Positions 1 to 7,351 of a DNA stretch of 25,086 nucleotides are shown here, piece after piece. Numbering within the stretch: the stretch's first letter is position 1; the number at the start of each line of letters is the position of its first letter. Location of the stretch: contig JAEOSV010000001.1 in the NCBI GenBank assembly GCA_016840185.1, positions 1 to 25,086 on the forward strand, read 5' to 3'. This DNA is from Candidatus Hermodarchaeota archaeon. GTDB taxonomy: Archaea > Asgardarchaeota > Hermodarchaeia > Hermodarchaeales > Hermodarchaeaceae. Under the pieces are notes generated by a model. That model saw nothing but the letters and a program-made list of their open reading frames with translations, did not search any database and had not been told where the DNA came from. Position numbers and translations under genes: made by a program.

Positions 1-154
1 AGGCATATTGGAGGGTCACTCCAAACAGAATCACTTGTAAGACAAATCCAACATTGGCCACACCATACATGGCAAACACCGTCAGGAATACTGAAATGAG
101 GTGGGTTCCAATGAATAATCCAAGTTGTTGAATTCGTCGTGCCACCTTTTTCAC
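1..154 (-). CDS. Membrane protein, N-terminal part only
   Basis: This reading frame runs off the left edge, so only about 51 codons are visible. From a GTG at 154 it reads a short basic stretch (VKKVARRIQQ) followed by hydrophobic residues (LFIGTHLISVFLTVFAMYG, then VGFVLQVILFGVTL). That is the pattern of a cytoplasmic basic N-terminus leading into one or two membrane helices. The GTG is chosen because a TATA-like box lies about 30 bases upstream, which suits a leaderless or very short-leader archaeal transcript. No Shine-Dalgarno site is visible, and a GTG four codons later is an alternative. Another frame from an ATG is also open here, but its product has no coherent hydrophobic pattern. 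The family cannot be named from so little sequence. Confidence 0.55.
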   Translation of the reverse strand, partial: MKKVARRIQQLGLFIGTHLISVFLTVFAMYGVANVGFVLQVILFGVTLQYA

Positions 155-180
155 CAGGCATCCAAGGGGTTTCGCACCGA

Positions 181-190
181 GCTTTTATGC
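181..190 (-). promoter_or_regulatory. TATA-like box for the left-edge gene
   Basis: On the minus strand this reads GCATAAAAGC. Its centre lies about 31 bases before the GTG at 154, so transcription would begin at or just before the start codon. Inferred from archaeal promoter spacing only. Confidence 0.4.
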
Positions 191-257
191 CTTCCGACTT
201 CACCTCATCAACTACGATCTAACCAAGTCTCGAAAGCTTTGGCTCAAAGGGTAACAA

Positions 258-294
258 GAAAAAAAAGAAGAGAAAAGGGGGTGAAAACCCCCTT
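258..294 (-). terminator. Hairpin plus T-run terminator after the subtilase gene
   Basis: Just past the protease stop, the minus strand forms a 7-bp stem (AAGGGGG paired with CCCCCTT, loop TTTTCA). About a dozen bases further on comes a T-rich run with eight consecutive T. This resembles a bacterial-style intrinsic terminator. In archaea the T-run alone can terminate, so the GC stem is noteworthy. Confidence 0.7.
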
Positions 295-302
295 GTTGAG
301 TT

Positions 303-3300
303 TTACTTGGTCTGTCGACGCTTGAGTAGGCACGTGACCAACAAGATCAGGACCACGATGACTATCACAGCGATAACAACATAGAGCTCGTACGGTGGTG
401 CCGTGAATACTGGTTCGGGAACTACTTCGAAGACTGCAGCAGAAGTGCGGCTCGAGGTGAACATACCATCTGTACAGTTCACTCGGACCAACCACTCGGT
501 GCTGGCACCTAAACCGTAGTATGCACTGTTCGGATCGTACGTGATGCTAGTGAGTGTCGTACCGTAGGTGACTACCTTCCAGGTGAGCCCTGAGTCATTA
601 CTGACTTCAACGGAGTAGCCAAGAACTTCACCAAGTGATGGTGAATCGCCCGTAGCAGTGTTCGGATCTGCTGCCGTCCATGAGATGATGAACGGTTCAG
701 GACCGAGTTCTTCTCCTCCATCAGGATCAAGTGATGTGATGGTGGGGGCGAAGAAGTTCTCAACAGATACGTTGAGGATGAGCACACTGGAAGTAAAGCC
801 CGCTGTCATACCCCAGTCAAGTGAGGTACCGGTGACGAAACTCGATTGCACCGCGTAGGCGGCGTTGGTGTTAGTGATCGAGGTGTCAATTTCACCTGCA
901 CGACCGGTTGTTGTTATTCCGGTAGCTTGGAAGGCAAAGACATCTGTCTTCCAGCCCATGGGTACATCGCCAGAATAGTAGTCGAGACCAATAGTGTAGG
1001 TTCCACTAACAGGGGCTGTGAACGTGCCTTCTTCTGGATTAGCTCCAGTGGCCGTCTGTCCACCTGTGAGACTATTGGCATAGGTGTGTGGTACACCAGG
1101 TGCCCAGACGAAGACGTCAATGTCGTCATTCACGCCATGGGATAATGGTGTGCCGAGGCCAGGATCACCTGTCCACGAACCAAACTCTATGGATACTTCT
1201 ACTGTCTGTCCAGCTAGCAAGTCGACGTAGTCGTAGTCTTCCCGCGGGTTCAAGTCTGGAGTCCATCCTGGATTAACAGGCGCATCAATCGTACCATAGT
1301 TCGCATGAGATACGGTTGAGAGCAATTCGATCAAAGTCTGTCGAATGTGAATGCCCGGGAATTCAGGAAGGGCCAGCATAGACCAGTTGGTATTGAACGT
1401 CACGGCAGGACCTGTCCACTGACTGTCAGCAGTAAGTGGAGCATCTGTGCGCGTGCTGTCGGTACCATTCATCCAAGCGTAAGGCAGATTCCATGCGGGT
1501 GTACCACTTGAGGGATGGTTTTCAAGACCATAACTACAAGTGACCCAGAAGTCTTCCTTACCACCTGTACTTCCACCGAAGTTACCTGTCCGAATGGCAA
1601 TACCAATGAGACCACGGTTGATGTATGAACCCCATGCTACACCACGTCCATCGTGGCTAGCATCGAAGAGCAGTACGTTTTGACGCTCCCAAGTTGATTC
1701 ACCAACCCAAGCATCATTCTCCCAGAGGTTGTCAGACTCCATTAAGTTGTACCCGTAGGAACTAAAGTAGAGCATGACATCCAACCGAGTGTTCGGATCA
1801 CTCCATGTCACGTTAACCAAGACATAGGAAACGTCCGTAGCTGTTGGGTAGGCGTCAACGAAGTAGAACCGCCAATCACCGACCTGTTGCCGATAGCCGA
1901 CCTGGATGTTCCCGTAGGTGGCACCGTTGTCGTAGATCGTATTCTGTGATCCACCCCATGTGATGGCTCCAGCTGCACCAGGTGCAGTCATGTTTGCATC
2001 AACACGGATGCTTAGAGGCATCATGGTGAAACCAGTTCCGACGCTGGCGTTAAGGTAACCTTCGTAGAAACCAGGAGTCGTGCTACCAGGTACATCAATG
2101 GTCACATTCCATTCTAAGGGTTCATCTGGGTGGACACCACCAGAGTATTGGTTGGTGGAAACCCAGCTCCAGGGAGTGCGGTCAAAGAAGTACATGGTGA
2201 CGTTGACGTTTAGTTCTCGCCAAAGGAAGAGTTCAACACCGACATCGTGATAGTAGATTGTGGGGTCGTTGACGAAGTGGTTCGCTGGGAAGCCAAGGTT
2301 GATTGTGTGGCTGTTGCTGTAGGCTGTGTCTGAGGATACTCGACGAACTTCACCTGCTGTGGTTGCAGTTTCAAAGTCAATCAGGCCGTTGCTGTTTATG
2401 TCTGTCCAGTCATGCAGGAAGACGTAGTTAGCTTGTCCTGAGAGACCATAGACGGCATCCAAGTTGGCTTGAGGATACACCAGGGAGATTACAACGTAAT
2501 CTGAATCGAAAAATTGTACCATCTCACCTGCGGTGAAGGCGTCAAGAAGTCGCCAAGTCGTATAGGTCGAAGTGGACCGGAGATTCGCACTGGCAGAACC
2601 TGTTTGCGTATACGTGTAGGCATCCACAGCAGTCACTGGGTTGCCATCAGGTGTGTACGCAGACACGTTATAGTACATGGAGTCGCCACGATACAGTGGG
2701 TGTGGGAAGAATCCACCATCAACCAAACTGTAGGTCCCTGAAGGATTGAAACTACTGTAGTCAAATGGGTTGCCAAGGTAGTCGTAGCCGTAGTACATGT
2801 TCATGTACCAGCCACGCCAGCCATCTGCACGTTCGCCCCAATATTGCCAATACCACGTCTCGTATGTGTCGATCTGAACGAGGTCAGTTGTACCGTTGAG
2901 AGTTGCGCTGTCCATTGCGATATAGACGCTTTCGTACGCGTTGACGCGACCAGCGCCCTGGCGATAGACATCATAACCTAAGTCATCAGCACCGTTCATT
3001 AGGGCTGCACGTAGTTCAGACGCATCTAGACTAGGATCAGCTTGGAGTACAATCGCTGCAACACCAGCACAATGTGGTGAGGCTTGGCTTGTACCACCAA
3101 AAGTGGTCCAATCTTCTGACCCGTCACCTAACTGGATTGGTGTGACGTCAAAGGCGTATGCGCCCACTGCAAGGATGTCAGGAGTGCTGAATCCTTGTGG
3201 AGCGGGGCCACAGCTGCTAAAGTCAGCTACAGTGTCGTAGCCTTGACTGAAGTTGCTGTAGTAGCCTTGCCAGACATGTGAGGTTGTGCTGGCACCGACA

Positions 3301-4994
3301 TTCATTGCCATGGTGGATGAAGGACCACCGCTGGTACCATATCCTGGACCAGTGTTGCCGGTGGAGATACAGAAGAGTGTACCTGAGTCCATGGTGAGAA
3401 AGTCAACAGTCATACTGTACCAGTCATAGCTCCATGCCATGTCAAATCCAGTGAAACTCCAGGTTGAGTAACCCCAGCTGTTGCTGAGAATATCAGCAGC
3501 AGGACCTGTATCATTGTTCCAGACAGTGAAAGTGTCATACGGCCAGTCAGAGGGGACTACGGGTCGATAACCACAACCCCAAAGCCAAGTGTGCATATTG
3601 TCGGCGATGGTGAACGTCTTTAGCGCCATGATTGTGGCACCAGGAGCTGCACCAGGAACGGTGTAGAGCGTACCATTGTCATACACGTCGAAACCAGTGA
3701 GACCACGTCCAGCAGCAGAACCTGCACAGCTGGTACCGTGACCACCATTATCGAACATGAAGGCAAATCCACGACCCTGTGGATCAATACCGGAGATAAG
3801 GTCACCAGTGATTTGTCCTGTGAGGTCGAAAGTATTGCTCAAACTACCCATGCTAAAGTCGTTGATACCATCAGTATCAAAGTCGGTCGCAATGATTGGA
3901 TTGCTGTCAAACATGTGAGCTTCGTTATTGGTAAAGTCCCAATCAGCACCCACACCTTGAGTATCAGCGCCGTTATAATCTGCCGTGATAGCCCAGGAGG
4001 TTTCAAGGTCAACGTATAACGTATCGTATACGAAGGGAGTCGTCGAGTCAACAAGAATGTAGACGAAGAAAATCCGTGGTAGTGAGTCACCAATTTGGAC
4101 GCTCATACCAACCTTGTAGAAACCGCTCATACTATCGATACCGTAGATACCGCCACCAACATACATGTCTTCGGCGTAGATATCATATGTAGAGTTTGAC
4201 CACCAAAGTGAACCATCGTCGCGGAACATCCTGAAGTCAAGTCCCTCGGTAAGGAGGTAACCACCAACTGAGGGCAGGCTGTAGCTGGTAATTGCTATAC
4301 CGCCTCCACCTGGATCGTAGCTAGTGGGTTGACCCATACCGTCCAGATCAATGGCGTCATAGAGGTCAGTTACACCAAAGTCGACACCTGTATCGACAAT
4401 ACCGATGGTGACACCGGTACCGTTGAGGTCAGGAAAGTCAACTAATACGTCTTCGATGCCCATGATTTCACGGGCCCTGAACTGATCAGTTACAGGATAT
4501 GGTCTATTAGGCCCTTCATCGAGAACTCGGTAAGCACTGGCGATGATTTGGCCAACACCTGGGAGTTCAGCGATGGTGTACATATTCTTTGGAATAGATA
4601 CAGCGCCTTGAATGTAGTAACCGTATCCCATATCAAAGACGTTGAGGATATCCATGTAGTTCATGAGTAGGTCGAAGTCGACGTCAGCACCGGCTGTGAG
4701 GATAATTTCTACGCCTCCGTTGATTTCACGGATTGCGTCAGGAATTACACCTGTTTCCAGCCAGGGCTTCAGGTTGGGGTCTAAGTTGAGGTATGGTTCT
4801 TCACCAGAATCAGCTACATCCGTTGTTGGGAAGTAGGGATCCATGGCGTTGGGAACCACGGTTTCTGTGGAAGTCGGTGCGAGCGCAGCGGTGAAAGGAA
4901 GTGCTGTAATGCCAACAAACATGGCACACACTAGAATCGTTAGAGTTGCTAGAGACACTAGTTTTCGCTTTTGAAAAGGCAATGCCTTTTTCAT
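303..4994 (-). CDS. Giant surface-anchored subtilisin-like (S8) serine protease
   Basis: A 1563-residue secreted endopeptidase. Residues 1-40 are a signal peptide: a basic start (MKKALPFQKRK), a hydrophobic core and small residues before the likely cut. Residues about 80-160 resemble an inhibitor-like propeptide. The S8 catalytic residues are all present: Asp201 in IVDTGVD, His419 in GGHGTSCAG, the oxyanion Asn547 in STGNTGP and Ser636 in GGTSQASPH. The gap of about 218 residues between Asp and His is far longer than in subtilisin and resembles the pyrolysin/tripeptidyl-peptidase II branch. It contains a DFDTDGINDF stretch that may bind calcium. Beyond residue 690 lie several beta-rich regions, including a PPC-like one around 1270-1370 and an Ig-like domain before the C-terminus. 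A membrane helix (about 1535-1557) and a basic tail (KRRQTK) anchor it to the cell. A T-run terminator follows. The likely role is digestion of external protein, perhaps feeding the nearby Opp importer. Confidence 0.95.
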   Translation of the reverse strand: MKKALPFQKRKLVSLATLTILVCAMFVGITALPFTAALAPTSTETVVPNAMDPYFPTTDVADSGEEPYLNLDPNLKPWLETGVIPDAIREINGGVEIILTAGADVDFDLLMNYMDILNVFDMGYGYYIQGAVSIPKNMYTIAELPGVGQIIASAYRVLDEGPNRPYPVTDQFRAREIMGIEDVLVDFPDLNGTGVTIGIVDTGVDFGVTDLYDAIDLDGMGQPTSYDPGGGGIAITSYSLPSVGGYLLTEGLDFRMFRDDGSLWWSNSTYDIYAEDMYVGGGIYGIDSMSGFYKVGMSVQIGDSLPRIFFVYILVDSTTPFVYDTLYVDLETSWAITADYNGADTQGVGADWDFTNNEAHMFDSNPIIATDFDTDGINDFSMGSLSNTFDLTGQITGDLISGIDPQGRGFAFMFDNGGHGTSCAGSAAGRGLTGFDVYDNGTLYTVPGAAPGATIMALKTFTIADNMHTWLWGCGYRPVVPSDWPYDTFTVWNNDTGPAADILSNSWGYSTWSFTGFDMAWSYDWYSMTVDFLTMDSGTLFCISTGNTGPGYGTSGGPSSTMAMNVGASTTSHVWQGYYSNFSQGYDTVADFSSCGPAPQGFSTPDILAVGAYAFDVTPIQLGDGSEDWTTFGGTSQASPHCAGVAAIVLQADPSLDASELRAALMNGADDLGYDVYRQGAGRVNAYESVYIAMDSATLNGTTDLVQIDTYETWYWQYWGERADGWRGWYMNMYYGYDYLGNPFDYSSFNPSGTYSLVDGGFFPHPLYRGDSMYYNVSAYTPDGNPVTAVDAYTYTQTGSASANLRSTSTYTTWRLLDAFTAGEMVQFFDSDYVVISLVYPQANLDAVYGLSGQANYVFLHDWTDINSNGLIDFETATTAGEVRRVSSDTAYSNSHTINLGFPANHFVNDPTIYYHDVGVELFLWRELNVNVTMYFFDRTPWSWVSTNQYSGGVHPDEPLEWNVTIDVPGSTTPGFYEGYLNASVGTGFTMMPLSIRVDANMTAPGAAGAITWGGSQNTIYDNGATYGNIQVGYRQQVGDWRFYFVDAYPTATDVSYVLVNVTWSDPNTRLDVMLYFSSYGYNLMESDNLWENDAWVGESTWERQNVLLFDASHDGRGVAWGSYINRGLIGIAIRTGNFGGSTGGKEDFWVTCSYGLENHPSSGTPAWNLPYAWMNGTDSTRTDAPLTADSQWTGPAVTFNTNWSMLALPEFPGIHIRQTLIELLSTVSHANYGTIDAPVNPGWTPDLNPREDYDYVDLLAGQTVEVSIEFGSWTGDPGLGTPLSHGVNDDIDVFVWAPGVPHTYANSLTGGQTATGANPEEGTFTAPVSGTYTIGLDYYSGDVPMGWKTDVFAFQATGITTTGRAGEIDTSITNTNAAYAVQSSFVTGTSLDWGMTAGFTSSVLILNVSVENFFAPTITSLDPDGGEELGPEPFIISWTAADPNTATGDSPSLGEVLGYSVEVSNDSGLTWKVVTYGTTLTSITYDPNSAYYGLGASTEWLVRVNCTDGMFTSSRTSAAVFEVVPEPVFTAPPYELYVVIAVIVIVVLILLVTCLLKRRQTK

Positions 4995-5014
4995 GTTTAA
5001 ATTCCATCCGTTGT

Positions 5015-5030
5015 CCTACTTTGCAGTAGG
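5015..5030 (-). promoter_or_regulatory. Hairpin at the 5' end of the protease mRNA
   Basis: On the minus strand this reads CCTACTGCAAAGTAGG, a perfect 6-bp stem with a 4-base loop. The TATA box at 5054-5064 predicts transcription starting near 5033, so the hairpin would sit at the very 5' end of a leader of about 38 bases. A role in mRNA stability or control is inference. Confidence 0.35.
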
Positions 5031-5053
5031 TTCCCGAATAGTGAGGTATAAGG

Positions 5054-5064
5054 GCTTTTTATAG
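5054..5064 (-). promoter_or_regulatory. TATA box of the protease gene
   Basis: The minus strand reads CTATAAAAAGC, a strong archaeal TATA match. The centre is about 65 bases before the ATG at 4994, implying a leader of roughly 35-40 bases. The leader holds GGATGG about 10 bases before the start as a weak ribosome site. Confidence 0.6.
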
Positions 5065-5096
5065 GTTAATGTGTCTTTGACGCACCATTCACAGTC

Positions 5097-5106
5097 CTTT
5101 ATAAAG
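5097..5106. promoter_or_regulatory. Palindromic TATA-like element between divergent genes
   Basis: CTTTATAAAG is a perfect 10-base palindrome between the protease gene (-) and the winged-helix gene (+). It could be a TATA box in either direction or half of an operator. Direction cannot be settled by sequence alone. Confidence 0.35.
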
Positions 5107-5160
5107 AACCCACGAAAACGCGGTCTCAAATTCGACTAATGCCGTTGCAGGATACGAAAC

Positions 5161-5170
5161 TTTTTTAATA
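5161..5170 (+). promoter_or_regulatory. Candidate TATA box for the winged-helix gene
   Basis: TTTTTTAATA is centred about 36 bases before the GTG at 5202, which suits a leader of about 10 bases. A GGGTGG at 5192-5197 could act as a weak ribosome site. Confidence 0.4.
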
Positions 5171-5201
5171 GTCAACCACGGAAACCCTACTGGGTGGCAA
5201 T

Positions 5202-5441
5202 GTGAAATGGTTTAGGAGTCATAGGGAACCTCCCAGTGCCTCAAAAATCGTCCGCGTCATTGAATCCAAAGGTCCAATGACCAGCAAAGAGATAGTCCAA
5301 ACCACGAATCTAGCTCCCCGCACTGTTCGATATGCACTCAAACGACTTGTTGCTGAAGGCGTCGTTGCCCGCGTACCAAATCTCACCGATCTTCGACAAA
5401 CCCTGTTTATGCTTCACGTCGAACGCCGCATGAACCGGTAG
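5202..5441 (+). CDS. Small winged-helix DNA-binding protein
   Basis: This 79-residue protein is almost entirely a winged helix-turn-helix domain. Residues 12-24 form the first helix (ASKIVRVIESKGP). Residues 27-50 form the helix-turn-helix, with SKEIVQTTNLA and recognition helix PRTVRYALKRLVAEG. Residues 52-75 form the wing and final strand (VVARVPNLTDLRQTLFML). The pattern fits MarR/ArsR-like single-domain regulators common in archaea, and no ligand or metal site is visible. The GTG at 5202 is the start, with a TATA-like box about 36 bases upstream. It diverges from the surface protease gene with a shared intergenic region of about 207 bases, so it may regulate that gene or itself. That is inference from position. 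Confidence 0.8.
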   Translation: MKWFRSHREPPSASKIVRVIESKGPMTSKEIVQTTNLAPRTVRYALKRLVAEGVVARVPNLTDLRQTLFMLHVERRMNR

Positions 5442-5499
5442 CTATTTCTACTCACAGCCACCAAACCCACACATCACCATTTTCACCACGTGATTTGTC

Positions 5500-6240
5500 A
5501 TGCCATTTTTCTACCGTCGTAAACCCAAACCTCCCACATCCACCATTTTTGTCCCCCTGCTTAAGCTCTTTAAAACGACACACCATCGAGACCTCCGGGA
5601 GGACCCTCCCACCGAGGATGACATTCCTCTTGACACTGGAAGCCCTTTTCTTTTGAGTGGCCCCAAGAGCCAATATGGTCTTGGTATTAGCCTCCATTTC
5701 ATTCTCATCCCCCAAGCAAAGCATATTCGAACAAAGACCATCTGGCGCTTTGCCCGAGAAGAAATGCGAAACGCCCTCCTTTTGGAAGGCTTGGAGGAAA
5801 ATGAAGCAGAAATGTATGCACTGCGACTCATCGATCCACTGAACCCCCCTGCGGAAATCCGAGTGGAATTTCCCGACGACGACCAGTCCATCCTGCAGCA
5901 CTTTCAACACCTCATAACCCATCAGCTCCTCCAGGGTCAACAGTATACTGAAACCCACGAATCCATCAATCAGATCTATGCCGATCTTGCAGACACCTTC
6001 ATTAGCCTCGCAAATAATCAACCCCCACGAAATGAAGCCGCCGCTGATATCTTTGAGGAAGTCACCTTCCGCAACATCGAGGCTGCCATCTACCAAGAGG
6101 ATATTGAAAAAAAGACCATCATCGACATCATGGGCAAACTCAAAGAACTCGCAAAATTCTTCGAAATGTTCATCCAGGACAAATACCTCAAACGTAGTAC
6201 ACCACAAAACCCCAAAATCATCCAGCGCCTCTATCCTTAA
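5500..6240 (+). CDS. Unknown 246-residue protein
   Basis: I do not recognise this protein. It starts at an ATG 58 bases after the winged-helix gene on the same strand, with no clear promoter or ribosome site between, so the two may be co-transcribed. The N-terminus is basic and proline-rich (RRKPKPP), followed by an acidic patch (EDPPTEDD). The middle has a predicted strand (GISLHFILIP) and then charged helices. Residues about 150-235 look mostly helical and end in a segment rich in Lys, Glu and Phe. There is no signal peptide or membrane segment, so it is probably cytoplasmic. An antisense frame of 251 codons covers nearly the whole gene. The plus frame is preferred because its product has ordinary globular composition, while the antisense product has the Val/Asp/Gly/Phe-rich look of a shadow. 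The coding strand is strikingly C-rich and G-poor. Confidence 0.65.
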   Translation: MPFFYRRKPKPPTSTIFVPLLKLFKTTHHRDLREDPPTEDDIPLDTGSPFLLSGPKSQYGLGISLHFILIPQAKHIRTKTIWRFAREEMRNALLLEGLEENEAEMYALRLIDPLNPPAEIRVEFPDDDQSILQHFQHLITHQLLQGQQYTETHESINQIYADLADTFISLANNQPPRNEAAADIFEEVTFRNIEAAIYQEDIEKKTIIDIMGKLKELAKFFEMFIQDKYLKRSTPQNPKIIQRLYP

Positions 6241-6252
6241 TCGGTGGACTTA

Positions 6253-6283
6253 GTATTTCTTCTTCTCAAGACTAATATCTTGA
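6253..6283 (+). terminator. Candidate terminator for the 5500-6240 gene
   Basis: A T-rich run (TATTTCTTCTTC) 13 bases after the stop is followed by a 6-bp inverted repeat (TCAAGA and TCTTGA, loop CTAATA). In archaea the T-run is the likely signal; the weak stem may act in both directions. Confidence 0.4.
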
Positions 6284-6322
6284 AAAAAGAAAGAAGGGAT
6301 AGAAGTTTCACGAAAAGTGAAA
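6284..6322 (-). terminator. Terminator of the opp operon
   Basis: Two bases past the oppF stop, the minus strand has a 6-bp stem (TTTCAC and GTGAAA, 5-base loop). About 10 bases later comes the run CTTCTTTCTTTTTTC. This fits the end of the transporter operon, facing the convergent gene. Confidence 0.55.
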
Positions 6323-6324
6323 TC

Positions 6325-7347
6325 CTATTTCTCGTCTTCCCATTGTGCTGGGTCAAACCAATGCCAACAAGCCGCGAAGTGGTCTTTCTCCACTTCCTTG
6401 AAGGGGGGTTCTTCCAGCCGACATTTCTCATCTGCTTGAGGACATCTTGGGTGGAACCGACATCCTGAAGGTGGATTGATTGGTGAAGGCACTTCACCGA
6501 CAGGTGCCCGTCGCGTATGAGTCAGCGTTGGATCGGGAATTGGCACTGCCGATACGAGAATCGCAGTATACTGGTGTTTTGGATTGTCAATAACCCGACC
6601 CACTGGTCCGTACTCAACAATTTTACCCAGATACATTATTCCAATTCGATCACCGATGTACCGAGCTGAAGCCAGATCGTGTGTGATATAACAATATGTT
6701 AGATCGTATTTTTTGATTAGGTCTTTCAGTAGGCTTAGAATTTCAGCGCGAATTGAGGCGTCAAGCATTGATACGGGTTCATCTGCGACGATGAATTCGG
6801 GTTGGGTGACGATGGCGCGGCTGATGACGACGCGTTGGCGTTGTCCGCCGCTGAGCATGTGGGGGTAGCGGTAGAGAAAGTCTTCGGGCGGGATGAGGCG
6901 AACGTCTTCCATGGCCATTTTGACGCGTTCGAGAAGTTCTTCGCGCGTACCAGCGAGACGGTTGACTTGGAGTCCTTCTGCAATACTATCATGGATACTA
7001 AGTCGGGGATTGAGGGATTCGTAGGGATCTTGGAAGATGATTTGGAGTTTGGGTCGTAGGGCTTTCATTTCCTGTTTGCTGATGGAGGTGAGGTCTATGC
7101 CAGCATAGGTGATGCTCCCGTCGGTGGGTTCGGTGAGGTTGAGGAGAGTGCGTCCGGTGGTGGTTTTACCACATCCGGATTCACCGGCGAGGACGAAGAC
7201 TTCGTTTTTGTATATGTCGAAGCTGATGTCGTCGACGGCTTTTACCCAGATTTTTTCACGGCTAAAGAGTTGGGCGACGAGTCCACGGCGTACTGGGAAG
7301 TATTTCTTGAGATTGCGAATTACGAACAGGGGTTCTTCTGTTGTCAT
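6325..7347 (-). CDS. oppF: Oligopeptide ABC transporter ATPase (OppF-like)
   Basis: A 340-residue ATPase, last gene of the importer operon, powering peptide uptake on the inner face of the membrane. All nucleotide-binding motifs are visible: Walker A GESGCGKT at 55-62, Q-loop Gln106, signature LSGGQ at 165-169, Walker B FIVADE at 185-190 and switch His223. The C-terminus is the oligopeptide/dipeptide transporter extension with HPRCP and four cysteines (296, 302, 309, 327). In some Opp systems the matching cysteines hold an iron-sulfur cluster; that it does so here is inference. Length is normal. The gene starts 4 bases after the oppD stop, with GGAAGTG just upstream as ribosome site. Substrate (peptide, nickel or sugar) cannot be fixed by sequence alone. 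Confidence 0.93.
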   Translation of the reverse strand: MTTEEPLFVIRNLKKYFPVRRGLVAQLFSREKIWVKAVDDISFDIYKNEVFVLAGESGCGKTTTGRTLLNLTEPTDGSITYAGIDLTSISKQEMKALRPKLQIIFQDPYESLNPRLSIHDSIAEGLQVNRLAGTREELLERVKMAMEDVRLIPPEDFLYRYPHMLSGGQRQRVVISRAIVTQPEFIVADEPVSMLDASIRAEILSLLKDLIKKYDLTYCYITHDLASARYIGDRIGIMYLGKIVEYGPVGRVIDNPKHQYTAILVSAVPIPDPTLTHTRRAPVGEVPSPINPPSGCRFHPRCPQADEKCRLEEPPFKEVEKDHFAACWHWFDPAQWEDEK

Positions 7348-7351
7348 TTAA

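Noticed and set aside
3738..4093. Short frames on both strands inside the protease gene
   Set aside because: They lie in other frames of a well-supported gene with intact catalytic motifs; no separate start signals are visible.
5000..5200. A possible tRNA or riboswitch in the longest intergenic region
   Set aside because: No cloverleaf arms or known riboswitch core could be traced; promoter elements and a small hairpin explain the visible structure.
5452..6207. A 251-codon minus-strand frame opposite the unknown plus-strand gene
   Set aside because: Its product is dominated by Val, Asp, Gly, Phe and Cys, as expected of an antisense shadow of a C-rich gene, and no promoter or ribosome site precedes it.
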